Positions 1 to 9,623 of a DNA stretch of 64,000 bases are shown in pieces; within the stretch, counting starts at the first letter, position 1, and every line of letters begins with the position of its first letter. The position numbers and the translations under genes were made by a program. The DNA is from Tritrichomonas musculus. Its lineage: Eukaryota; Parabasalia; Tritrichomonadida; Tritrichomonadidae. The stretch covers positions 682,001 through 746,000 of the forward strand of contig JAPFFF010000056.1 of NCBI GenBank assembly GCA_039105265.1, given 5' to 3'. The notes beneath the pieces are model-generated. The model was not told where the DNA came from, did not search any database, and was given only the letters and a program-made list of their open reading frames with translations.

Positions 1-125
1 TAAAGACGTTTATTAATTAATAAATAAATTATGTTTTGATTTTTTCTTAATCAAAATAAATGATAGAAAAAAAAGAAATTTAAAAGTGTTTAATGTTGAC
101 TATTTAAATAAAGATGCATTGATAT

Positions 126-373
126 TTAAGGTACAAATCCAGTACGTTTAGTAACCGCAATTTTTTTTGACATTCTCAAAGAATAAGATGACATGTTAAA
201 TAAAAAATGATTATTTTCATCCATTTCATATAACATGTCATAATGTTTATTTAAATTGTAAAATAAGTGTTAAAAACAAACCTAGTCAATTTAAACTTTT
301 TCAGAGACATGCAACAATTCAAATAATAAACGTTCTCCTATTCAAAAAATAACGTACTGGATTTGTACCTTAA
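126..373. mobile_element. TTAA-flanked MITE, 248 bp
   Basis: The 23-bp ends are perfect inverted repeats starting TTAAGGTACAAATCCAG at 126-148 and repeated in reverse at 351-373. TTAA forms both termini, as expected for elements that target TTAA (piggyBac-type target duplication). No coding capacity. Its right end resembles the left end of the larger element at 27156-28487, so the two belong to one family. Confidence 0.75.
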
Positions 374-800
374 GGCTTTGCATTTAAAAAAAAATTTGTA
401 CGTTAAGAAAGAAAAAATAACTTTTTATATAAACATGATGAATTTTTGAGAACAAAGATAATGCTGCTGAAACTTGATATTTGTATTGTAAAATAGGTTT
501 TTTCCTTGAAAAATAAATAAATAGATATTTAAATAATATAATGTTATGCTTTATTAAAGGATTTACTGAATAATTTTAAAGATAAACAAAACATTTGAAT
601 TATATTAAACCACCGATTAAATCATTGAAAAAGCTTTTTTTTTTAAGAAGTTTATTTCATACCAGTTTACATTACGTGAATCATTCATATATATTTTATA
701 TCATGTATTTCAATATAATATCATGATTTGATTGATAATATCCGAAAAAAATATTATTAAAGTGAAGTGCTAAAATTTTCTTTTTTTTATTCTAAAAGGG

Positions 801-1514
801 ATGAAAGCCCGACAACTTTCAAGGTTCTACGATACGACTGGAACATCAAAAAACAACATCTCAAAGGATATGGAGAGAATTGACTTCCTAATGGATCCTA
901 TAAATTACTTTATTAGCCAAACTTTCAGTCATTCAGGAATAATGAGCGCTAGTAAACTTTTTAAAGAACATTCCAAATTTCTAAAGAAGCCAAATGGATT
1001 ACCTATTTCTCATGTTACTAAAACTGATTTGACCTCTTTGCTATATTATTTCTTTAAAACAGCAGAGCCTTCACGACCGATTTCAATCCGTGATCTCTCT
1101 CGTGCAAGTTTCGTTAACAAAGATAAGATATTTACTTATTTGGCCTATAATTATCCATCGTTGATGCTTCAAATCAATGATATTTTGCCACGATTTGATT
1201 TTTTCCAAAAATTGCATGATGTTTCATCTTTTACTAACAAATGGAATGACGAAATTGCTCGTATTCAAAGTATCAAGAATACCCTACCAAAACTACAATC
1301 AGACAATACAACTGGAAATCATACCAATTCAGTAATAAATTCCTCATCTGAAAATGTATTTCAAGATCCAACAATTATTAATGATTTTTCTACTTTCCAA
1401 AATCTTGACCTTGGGAATGATAGTTTTGAAAGCTATGAATTTTTCGCTCCAGAATATTCAAACAATGATGATGGTTTAATTGCTGACTTTTTAAGTCATT
1501 ACAATTTTTTTTAA
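801..1514 (+). CDS. hypothetical protein, 237 aa
   Basis: A single open frame with an ATG start and TAA stop. I do not recognise a family. The first 145 residues are mixed charged/hydrophobic and look folded, with a short helical motif containing SIRDLSRASFVNKDKIFTYL around residues 94-113 that could be a helix-turn-helix or SAP-like hairpin, but this is only an impression. Residues 165-237 are rich in Asn, Ser, Asp and aromatic residues and look disordered. No signal peptide or membrane segment is visible. The nearest genes are a MITE upstream and a C2-domain gene 1.2 kb downstream on the same strand. It could be a trichomonad-specific DNA-binding or regulatory protein; function unknown. Confidence 0.6.
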   Translation: MKARQLSRFYDTTGTSKNNISKDMERIDFLMDPINYFISQTFSHSGIMSASKLFKEHSKFLKKPNGLPISHVTKTDLTSLLYYFFKTAEPSRPISIRDLSRASFVNKDKIFTYLAYNYPSLMLQINDILPRFDFFQKLHDVSSFTNKWNDEIARIQSIKNTLPKLQSDNTTGNHTNSVINSSSENVFQDPTIINDFSTFQNLDLGNDSFESYEFFAPEYSNNDDGLIADFLSHYNFF

Positions 1515-2704
1515 GCTGAGATTATATGTATGACATTTTTATGAAATCGTCATATTATTATGTTCTCTTGGCAAATTTATTTATTGAAAAGAGGTTAGAT
1601 AAATATCTAATCATACTTTAATCTCTCTCTTTTTATTATTATTTTTTTTCTTCAAAAATTTATTTTTTTGAAAAAACTATTCGAAATGTTCCAAATAGAG
1701 TTTTTCAGAATTATCGGTTAGTTTTCAAATTTGAATGCTTCATTCAATTTCCTTTCAATTTTTTGAGGCAAACATGCAAGGTAGTCGTTTCTCGTGCACT
1801 AAAAGATTTCAAAGTTTCTTATTTCCAAAAAAATATTCTTATGGTCGTATATCATATGAATTTAGGATTCTTTATTCTTCAATTTCTTTTTGGAAGAAAA
1901 TTAGTTAATATTATTTTAGAAAAATTTCTCCATATTTTTACTTTAGTAATCTGATGATTTGCTTCTAGTGTTGAAAGAAAATGAACAAATAGTGCCTAAT
2001 TTACTTTTTATTAAATTTTTGAAAAAGATACTGAATCTTTAATGCAAAAAATGTATTAAAATCTCCTTAATTTTTATATATGATTCATATAAAAATATTT
2101 AATTACAGAAATATATACATAAATTAAATAAATGTATTTAATATAATTATAATGTTCATTATCGATCAGCATATTTCATTAACATCAGTTTATTTTTGAA
2201 ATTATTTGAACATGCACTAAATATACAGTTTATTTTATTACAGAAAAGCTGATATTATACATTTTTTTTTTAATGGAAATAAAAATCTTTTTATATTTTG
2301 AATAGTTTATATTTATATTTTTCTGCGCAAAAAGCGGTTGGAAAAACTTTAGTTCCAAATTAACTGAAGAACTTTTTAATTTATTATTTTCATTTTGAAA
2401 AGATATAAAAATAAAGTATTCAAAAAAATAATTATCGTTATTATATATATATGCAAATATATATCTATAATAATGAGATATTTTTAATATATTAATAGAA
2501 TATAATTTAAAACCACAAATAACTATTAAAAATAAGATATTTTTATTATTGGAAATTTAGATCTGGAAATATTACAAATTTATTTTTCTATCTCAATATA
2601 TTCATGAAAATTTTATTTTTTTGAAAAAGTGTATTTTCATTCAAATTTTTCACATTTTATTCTAAATATTGAATGAATGATATTAGTTAGATTTATATTG
2701 ATTT
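1515..2704. other. AT-rich intergenic region
   Basis: About 1.2 kb of very AT-rich sequence without a convincing gene. A short open frame at 1763-1954 is AT-driven and lacks any family signal. An imperfect AT palindrome lies near 2434-2477 (TATTATAGATATATATTTGC and its complement). Confidence 0.6.
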
Positions 2705-4396
2705 ATGATTCACGTTAAAGTTCTTGGGGCCAAAAACCTTCCAATTGAGGAAAAAGATGGTTGGAAATCACAGATTTATTGCTTTTCTACTTCTTCAGGT
2801 CATTATTATTATCATTCTTTTAAAAATAATAAAAACACAGAGAATCCAAAGTGGGAAGGTGAATTTAGTGCTGAATTATTTCGTGTTTCAACTTTAAGCT
2901 TTTTCATTTATGGTTTTCGTATTGGAAGCAAAAGGAATTTTCTTGGAAGAGTTGACATTTCGATACCCATTTTATTTGAAAACAGAGGGAGTCAAATTAT
3001 TAGTACACCAAATAGTTATTTTTCTTTGGTATTTCCAATAAAATCATGCCAGTCATCAAATGCGAGTTTATTCTTATCTTTTTCTTATTCCCTCAAAATA
3101 TATAACCCAATTCGATTAAATAAAATACTAAAACCTATAATTCATATTTGGGCTACTTTTGATCCACCGAATAATTCACAAAATGTGGAAATTGAACTTC
3201 TTCAAGCTTACACAACTAAAGATGCCAAAGGACATAATCAGCATGGATTTTATTACGATTTTAATTCACTGACATCATGGGAACCTGTTGGTTACAGTTC
3301 TAATACAAATTATATTTTAGTCTCAAATTGTAGAACCCAAATACATTCATTATTACCTCATAGAATTTACGAAAAATACGAATTTTTTATTCTCAATGAT
3401 ATTAATTATTCAGGAAAGGTTTCATTAAATTTTGTTGCGGAACACAGAGATAAAAAGAAATATTTTAAAAGAGAATCATATTATGAACCAAAAAAGGACA
3501 ATCAAATTGGAGTAATTCAATCGTTTAACGTAATATGCAAACCTAATAACAAATATTGCGTTCCTTTTTATTTGTATTGCGATAAAAGGCACGGCCATAA
3601 AGATCTTCAATTTAATCAATTTACTTCAATTAATTATGAAAGAGTAGCAGATAGTAATGGAAATGGTACAAACGATATTCAATTCCATAAAGAAATCATC
3701 GAAAAAGCAAAAAGGTTCATTCCAGAATGGAATAATGTTGATTTTACTAGAACAAATTGTGCACCATATTCTCAACCAGTTTCATTAATGAAAATTTTTA
3801 ATGATTTAGATCTCCAAAGAAATACAGAATTAAAGATATATGTCGGCGGTTTAACAAAAACAACATATACAGATACTCAATTCCTCGATTATTGGATTCC
3901 TGAATTTATTGTTTATGACAAATCAAATAATACTAGGTGCCCTGAAATTCCAAAAGAGTTAAAAACAAAGCCAAATATTGTTATTGCTGATAAAAAAGAA
4001 TCTATATTTGGCTTTGATTGGCATTCGTACGTCAAATTAAACTTAGATCAAATAGGAAAAGAAAAAGTTATTGTTTTTATCGTTTATTGTCCTGCAGAAA
4101 TGGAGATGGCCAAGCCAGATGGATTTTATTTGATTTCTCAAATGGATGGTGCTAAGGAATCTTTACTTTTCAGATGCCCAATTTATCCAGAAAGTAATCA
4201 GACGCATTTTGAAATTTTCTTTCGATTTGAATGCATCAATGATGAATGGAATATTGTTCCGATGCAATATTGCTTTAAAAAATCTAAAAAGATGAAAACA
4301 TTTCTGGATACATTATTCATTAATAACTGGGATTTGTCGAACAAAGAGGCATATAAATTGCATTCTCCTGGCTTTGAATCATCATCTTCGTCGTAA
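2705..4396 (+). CDS. C2-domain protein, 563 aa
   Basis: The N-terminal 110 residues form a C2 domain: MIHVKVLGAKNLP at the start (strand 1), then NTENPKWEGEF around residue 43 and a late strand ending FLGRVDISI. The usual acidic Ca2+-binding loop is weak (EEKDGWKS), so calcium-dependent lipid binding is uncertain. Residues 130-560 form a large unassigned region, rich in beta-type sequence, with two segments that look duplicated (about 140-330 and 345-545, each with long aromatic-rich strands). No membrane segment or signal peptide; the C-terminus is a serine tail. C2 proteins of this layout are numerous in trichomonads, where C2 domains usually tether proteins to membranes. The start is the first ATG in the frame and lies directly at the C2 fold, which supports it. 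Confidence 0.75.
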   Translation: MIHVKVLGAKNLPIEEKDGWKSQIYCFSTSSGHYYYHSFKNNKNTENPKWEGEFSAELFRVSTLSFFIYGFRIGSKRNFLGRVDISIPILFENRGSQIISTPNSYFSLVFPIKSCQSSNASLFLSFSYSLKIYNPIRLNKILKPIIHIWATFDPPNNSQNVEIELLQAYTTKDAKGHNQHGFYYDFNSLTSWEPVGYSSNTNYILVSNCRTQIHSLLPHRIYEKYEFFILNDINYSGKVSLNFVAEHRDKKKYFKRESYYEPKKDNQIGVIQSFNVICKPNNKYCVPFYLYCDKRHGHKDLQFNQFTSINYERVADSNGNGTNDIQFHKEIIEKAKRFIPEWNNVDFTRTNCAPYSQPVSLMKIFNDLDLQRNTELKIYVGGLTKTTYTDTQFLDYWIPEFIVYDKSNNTRCPEIPKELKTKPNIVIADKKESIFGFDWHSYVKLNLDQIGKEKVIVFIVYCPAEMEMAKPDGFYLISQMDGAKESLLFRCPIYPESNQTHFEIFFRFECINDEWNIVPMQYCFKKSKKMKTFLDTLFINNWDLSNKEAYKLHSPGFESSSSS

Positions 4397-4514
4397 TTTA
4401 TTGTTTTTATTAAATATTATTATACAAAATGGTATATTTTTATTTTTATAAAGTTCTTTTTAAAGAGGATTTCTTTATTTTCACATGCTTAATACTTTTC
4501 TTCAAAGAACGGGG

Positions 4515-4570
4515 AATCGTATTTTTCTACACCATTGATGGAAAAAAACGATTGTCCAGAGGGTGGACAA
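4515..4570. other. tandem hairpins, possible structured RNA
   Basis: Two adjacent stem-loops: AATCGTATTTTTC (4515) pairs with GAAAAAAACGATT (4541), and TTGTCCA (4552) pairs with TGGACAA (4564) around a GAGGG loop. They sit 120-175 nt after the stop of the C2 gene in otherwise simple AT-rich DNA. They could be part of the 3' UTR, a small RNA, or a foldback relic. Confidence 0.35.
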
Positions 4571-4893
4571 CCTTACTTTATAGATAAAACTCCATAATTG
4601 TTAAGTATATAATAATTATGTTTTAATATTATATTTTGTTATCATAATTAAGTATGTTTGCAACTAAAAATTTAATAATTTACTATAATAACAATAATAT
4701 ATTTGTATTTTTTTCTAATTGAATAGCCAAAATTTTAATATGTATTCAAAATTAAAATCATTTTATCTGTATGGATATTTAAGTTATATTCTTACAATGA
4801 TTATATTTTAGGTTATTATTAGGTTTTATTTCTATAAATATAATAGAATAAGATATAATTTTATTTAAAAAAAAAAAAAAATAAGGATGGGAA

Positions 4894-5371
4894 TAGACTT
4901 GTTATTCTCCGATTCTCGAGATCGATAATTGATTGACTTTTTGATATCAATACATAAATATACACAGATTCTCGAGATCGATTTCAGAGATCGAGAATTT
5001 TTTTTCTCAGCTTTTGATATCAGAATTTTCAATTAAACTTTTTGATAAATATATGATCGTATTTTAATCTCAAATATTTCATAAAAAAGAATGTATTTTT
5101 TGATTTTTATCTTAAAATAAACATCAATACATTATATTATATATTTTTAAATATTATAAAATCACAAATACCAATTATAAAAAAAGATAAATCTGTTTGA
5201 GATCTCGAGATCTCGGTAATTGATATCAAGTTTACAATTATTTTTATATCACATTTCATATCTGATATCTTGATAATCGATAATCTCGATATCAAATTTT
5301 TAAACTGATAATCGAGTATCAGATGCAAAAAAGTGACGTTTTTGATATCGATTCTCAAAATAACAAGTCTA
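4894..5371. mobile_element. hAT-like MITE with 8-bp TSD, 478 bp
   Basis: Inverted ends TAGACTTGTTATT (4894) and AATAACAAGTCTA (5359) are flanked by a perfect 8-bp direct repeat GATGGGAA at 4886-4893 and 5372-5379. The interior is packed with GATCTCGAGATC and GATATC-type palindromic motifs. There is no coding frame. Eight-bp target duplications are the hallmark of hAT-type transposition. Confidence 0.85.
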
Positions 5372-5393
5372 GATGGGAAGATACAGAAGATGA

Positions 5394-5533
5394 CGAGATA
5401 CGGATAGCGGGGCACAAATGACGAGGCACGGAAGACGAGGCACAAATTACGAGGCACAAATGACGAGGTTTGGAAGACGAGGTACGGAAGACGAGGTACG
5501 GAAGACGAGGTACAGATTATGAGGTACAAATGT
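5394..5533. repeat. 14-bp minisatellite, 10 units
   Basis: Ten consecutive 14-bp units with consensus CGAGGYACRRAAGA / CGAGGCACAAATGA run without gaps from 5394 to 5533. The array starts 14 bp after the TSD of the adjacent MITE. It is far more GC-rich than its surroundings. An open frame on the minus strand across it is a by-product of the 14-bp period and was not called. Confidence 0.9.
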
Positions 5534-5812
5534 CATCTGTATTAAAAATATGAATGATTTCTTGAGCAGCTCTATTGATTGATTAATAATATATAAAAAT
5601 TCAAAAAAAAGTAATAATTATTGATTAAAAAAATATATTTTTATGAAAACTCGTGTATAATCATAATTTCATTACATATGAAATATTCTTGCTTTTGGAC
5701 TTTGTAATCCTTATAGATATTTCTGTGGATGAAAAGGTGATCATAAAGAGTATTTGCGTCATAACTTGGTACTTCTCTTTCTACATAAAATCTAGATATA
5801 AGACTTCCTCTT

Positions 5813-7108
5813 TTATTCAATTGGTTGTAAAAGCATGCCAATTATATCTTTCATATCAGTATTTAACAGCATTTTTAATTTTTTATAGTTGGACAATATA
5901 GCATTGCAATACTGATCCAAATCTTCAAAAGCATCTTCTATATATTCAAGATTAAGACCTTCTTCTTTTGGTCTAGGTGTATTACCTCTAGATTTAAAAC
6001 CTATTAATTCGGCATTAGTTCTATTTTGTAAAACTGGCAAATCATCTCTACGTTGAAGCATTAAAAGCTTAATTTTTAGCGCTACATGTTTTAAATTTTC
6101 CATTAACTTGAAATCATCAAAATTTATAACTTCTTTGAAGGCTAATTCCCCATTAAAACCAGTAGTTAAATAATATTTAGTATTATTGGTGCCAAAAACA
6201 TGTGGTACAGGCAATCTTAGCCGGCTTTGAAACTTTCCCATGCTCAATTTGCCGAAATATATTTTTTCATGCAAGTTCTTAGTTGTCTCATCAACTTGTT
6301 TTTCTGGTTTTCCAATAAATTTCTTATTTTTAACCAATTTTCTCTTAATGTTGTTAATCTTATCTGGCAATTTGGATAATTCATTTTTTTCTTTTTGATT
6401 TAATTCACTAAATGATTTTTTTGACAAGGTTTTATAATTTGCTTCATTTTTTTCTAGAATACTTTGATTGTACCTGATTTCGTCTATGTATTTTAAAATA
6501 TCTAATGAATTAATTATAGTACAATATAGACTGTCCCCTGTACCTTTGTTTGAAACAAGTATATTTTTTCCAGTCAAAAACTTCTTTTCTATATCAGTAT
6601 CTATATATTTACGTTCTTGTTCATTATTTTCAGCAACATCTGGGGACAAAAAATCTATAATAAACAATCCCATGATTTTTTCTATCTGATCGGTAACGAA
6701 GCCAAAATTATCTTCCTTTATATCATCTAACATAAAAAGAAGAGTAACCAAGGAAAGTTCTGTGATAGCAACAAATATTTCTTTATAAGTATCATCTTCA
6801 AAAAGTGAATCTTCAATTTCAAATGATTTTCTATTTTCTATAGTATTTTTTAAATCTTTTAGTTCCTTAATAAAGATTGCATTTTGTGATTGAAATTTCG
6901 AAGCTTCAAAAAACTTTTTATCTAAGAGTTCATCTGATAAATCTTCAGTAAAAATATAAAAACCATTATTAATATATAGGTTAACAGTAAATACGACATT
7001 TGGTCCTAAACCTATTTGACTAAGGAATTCATATAAAAATGGCTCTTTTAAGTCCAGCTTCTTTATAGTTATTGAAGTTGTATCACTTCCTTCTGTACTT
7101 GAAATCAT
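5813..7108 (-). CDS. unassigned protein, 431 aa
   Basis: An open frame with an ATG start and no recognisable family. Seen features: a mixed N-terminal 200 residues, a strongly charged, Lys/Glu-rich helical stretch about residues 215-275 that may be coiled coil, then a compact segment with LRLPVPHVFGTNNTKYYLTT around 300 and a charged C-terminal helix region. No signal peptide or membrane span. It follows another unassigned gene on the same strand by 60 bp, and the pair is isolated between a minisatellite and a transposon. The two may work together. They could be host genes or cargo of some mobile element; nothing in the sequence decides this. I assign no function. Confidence 0.55.
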   Translation of the reverse strand: MISSTEGSDTTSITIKKLDLKEPFLYEFLSQIGLGPNVVFTVNLYINNGFYIFTEDLSDELLDKKFFEASKFQSQNAIFIKELKDLKNTIENRKSFEIEDSLFEDDTYKEIFVAITELSLVTLLFMLDDIKEDNFGFVTDQIEKIMGLFIIDFLSPDVAENNEQERKYIDTDIEKKFLTGKNILVSNKGTGDSLYCTIINSLDILKYIDEIRYNQSILEKNEANYKTLSKKSFSELNQKEKNELSKLPDKINNIKRKLVKNKKFIGKPEKQVDETTKNLHEKIYFGKLSMGKFQSRLRLPVPHVFGTNNTKYYLTTGFNGELAFKEVINFDDFKLMENLKHVALKIKLLMLQRRDDLPVLQNRTNAELIGFKSRGNTPRPKEEGLNLEYIEDAFEDLDQYCNAILSNYKKLKMLLNTDMKDIIGMLLQPIE

Positions 7109-7168
7109 TTTGCTGGTATCTATAGCTGTGTCATTGCTATCTTTGCTTTCTATAGCTGGATAACCATG

Positions 7169-7921
7169 TTATGCTTTTAAAAAAAACTTCTTTGTCGGAA
7201 AATCATTACCATCATTAACTTCTACTGTAGCTCCAAAGTGAATACCTTCTGTTTTTTTGGTAAAAATAGATTGCAATTTTTCATTGAATATTGAGAAATT
7301 TTGTGTAATGGTCTTATTTTTTTTATTGCCATCACTCTTTATATTTATCAACAAATTGTCCATGATAATATTACTACATACAGTATTCATATAATGAAAG
7401 CAATAGAACTTAGCAATATCGGGTAGTACAGAAAGAGCTAAAAGTTTACGAGAATGGTAAAATATTTGATTTGACAATTTAAAAAAATTGATATTTAATT
7501 TTTCGTCATCATTTGTTTTCAATTCATAAGAGTCGGCTTTTTGTTCCAAATCACAAAAAATCCTTATCAATTGTAGAGATAATTGCTTATTGTTATCGCT
7601 CAGTAAGCCGCCCAAAATATAATTGTTATTTTTTTCATTTTTCGCTCCACTTATTAACGCCGTAAAAGTTTTAGCTAAAGCCCTTCCTTTAGGAGATATA
7701 TTTAAATTAGAAAATGAAATATTTCTTCCACCTGTCTGAATATCCTTTTTATTACTTCTGTAAAGTTTAATTTCATCAAGAGATTTGTTTAATTTTATTA
7801 TTATTTGTTTTCTAAACGATGTATCACATGCACACAGTTTTATTTGATTTAATAAGGCATCACTTAGTACATTTTCTACAAAAACTTCACCAGATATTTT
7901 AGATGTAGTTTGGTTGCTCAT
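7169..7921 (-). CDS. unassigned protein, 250 aa
   Basis: An ATG-initiated open frame immediately upstream of the 431-aa gene on the same strand. No known family is recognised. The protein is soluble-looking, predicted mostly helical, with a Lys/Asn-rich composition and a motif SPKGRALAKTFTALISGA near residue 77. No initiator-type TCA(C/T)TT motif is visible just upstream of the ATG, unlike several other genes in this window, which hints at a different origin or a more distant transcription start. The neighbour spacing suggests a two-gene module. Function unknown. Confidence 0.5.
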   Translation of the reverse strand: MSNQTTSKISGEVFVENVLSDALLNQIKLCACDTSFRKQIIIKLNKSLDEIKLYRSNKKDIQTGGRNISFSNLNISPKGRALAKTFTALISGAKNEKNNNYILGGLLSDNNKQLSLQLIRIFCDLEQKADSYELKTNDDEKLNINFFKLSNQIFYHSRKLLALSVLPDIAKFYCFHYMNTVCSNIIMDNLLINIKSDGNKKNKTITQNFSIFNEKLQSIFTKKTEGIHFGATVEVNDGNDFPTKKFFLKA

Positions 7922-8020
7922 TTGTTACCCTACAATTCGTATAAAATTATTCGTTATTTGCACGTTATTTTTTCTTAATCTTTTTGATAGAAATATAAAT
8001 ATTTTATCCTTTCAAATTTG

Positions 8021-8092
8021 AGAGCTTTAGCTTAGAGGTTAAATTAATATGAGGCAAAAGTATTGAGTTCGAAACTAAACCGCTTTGCTTTT
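8021..8092 (+). other. tRNA-like relic (A and B box)
   Basis: TTTAGCTTAGAGGTT (8026-8040) resembles an A box and GAGTTCGAAAC (8065-8075) a B box, at normal tRNA spacing, followed by T runs. The outer ends do not form a 7-bp acceptor stem, so this is not a functional tRNA. It may be a decayed tRNA or a tRNA-derived short element. Confidence 0.4.
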
Positions 8093-8774
8093 TTTTATTT
8101 TTATATATATTATGTAATTACGTTTCATTTCGGCAATTTTTATATTTTAATACGTCTTTTCATTGAATTTTATAAAATTCCAGTTACGTCCGAAGGGTAA
8201 TTATGATTTTTAAAAAATTCATATTTTTTTTTTTTTTGCATTTCTTTTTTTATCGAAATTCTTGAAACTTAAATTAATTATTATCATAATCTTCTTTTTA
8301 TTTATTATCATCATTTTCTTCTAATATAAGTCGGCCAAGAATCTAATTGAATTAGAATTAGACTATTTCTATTATTAGAATCTTTATTGAAGTGCTTTTG
8401 TATACATTTAAATGAATCAAATAGATAAATATTAAAATTTGAAAGAATTGATGTAAAGTCAACAGTAAAAGTAGTTCCTAACCGCTTAAAAGTAGTCCCC
8501 ACTTAACTTTTTTGTAAATTATTCAATTTTTATAAAATTTTACTAATTTACCAAAGCCAAATTTTCTCAAATCAGTGTATTAACGCCGAATTTCAAGGGG
8601 TTAAACAGTGTTTCTACAGAATCTTATATCAACAATACGCATTCGGTAACTTTTTTTTGGCAGACAATTTGATCGATAAATAAATATACTGTAAAAATTG
8701 TTTATTAAAATTTCTTTCTATTATTTTTACAAGAATTAATATCGAAAAATGGTTTAAGATTGCTCTTTATATGG

Positions 8775-9299
8775 TAGACTTGGTCAATGTCTTGGACTCA
8801 AGGACTAAACCAACCTTGTCAATTTTTTTTTCATCTTTTATCTTAACCAAAAATCAACAAAATAGAAATTTTTCTAAATAAAAAGTAATATTTTAAATTA
8901 GTTATCATGATATATAAATATGAAAATAAAACTTAAAGATAAAATCATAAAAAAGTTGCCCTCCAAACAAAAATTTGGTAGACTTTTTTTTGAACAATTT
9001 AGTGGACCTTTTACAATATTCAATTTTCAGAAAGCACATATAATTTTTTCAAAATAGAATTCAAATTTGAAAGTTGTAAAAGGTCTACCAAATTGTTCAA
9101 AAAAAAGTCTACCAAAAATTTGAATTTTAAATTTGGATTTTGGATGCCACTTTTTCAGAATTAGCTTTAGAAAAAATATACGATAAAATAAGATAAAATT
9201 TTTAAACTATAATTGAAATACTTTGTTAGGTCTTGGGATGTCCTTGGTCCTTGAAAGTCCTTTGAAAAGTTTTCAAGTCCAGGACATTGACCAAGCCTA
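8775..9299. mobile_element. hAT-like foldback MITE nested in mariner, 525 bp
   Basis: Ends TAGACTTGGTCAATGTC (8775) and GACATTGACCAAGCCTA (9283) are inverted repeats. They are flanked by a perfect 8-bp duplication TTATATGG at 8767-8774 and 9300-9307. The centre (about 8954-9150) is a long imperfect palindrome with AAATTTGGTAGACTTTTTTT-type arms, so the whole element can fold back. A shorter relative lies at 59788-59897. Its position inside the mariner element dates it after the mariner insertion. Confidence 0.88.
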
Positions 9300-9623
9300 T
9301 TATATGGAAAGGTGTTTATTTTAGAAATATAATTTCAGATATATAAAATAAAGCTTACATACATATTAACATATTATAATTATCTTTTTTAAGGCAAATA
9401 ACAAGTGCAGATCTTTGATTATTTTTGGCTTTTTCCAAATTGAAAAACTGATGTATTTGATTAAAATTTTATTTGTTTTTTAAATGATCAATTTATGAGG
9501 TCAAAACAGATTTATTGACGAAAAACGGTCTTTTTTGGTTTTTTTAATTTTAATCGATTTAAAAAAAAAAAAAAAAGATTCTTGATCAACTTTTAAATTT
9601 TTTAAATAATGTTTCTGATTGCA

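Noticed and set aside
1763-1954. 63-aa open frame
   Set aside because: Lacks an ATG at its left end, is AT-driven and has no family or promoter support.
5137-5529. 130-aa minus-strand frame across the minisatellite and MITE
   Set aside because: Its regularity comes from the 14-bp repeat and the remaining part lies inside a MITE.
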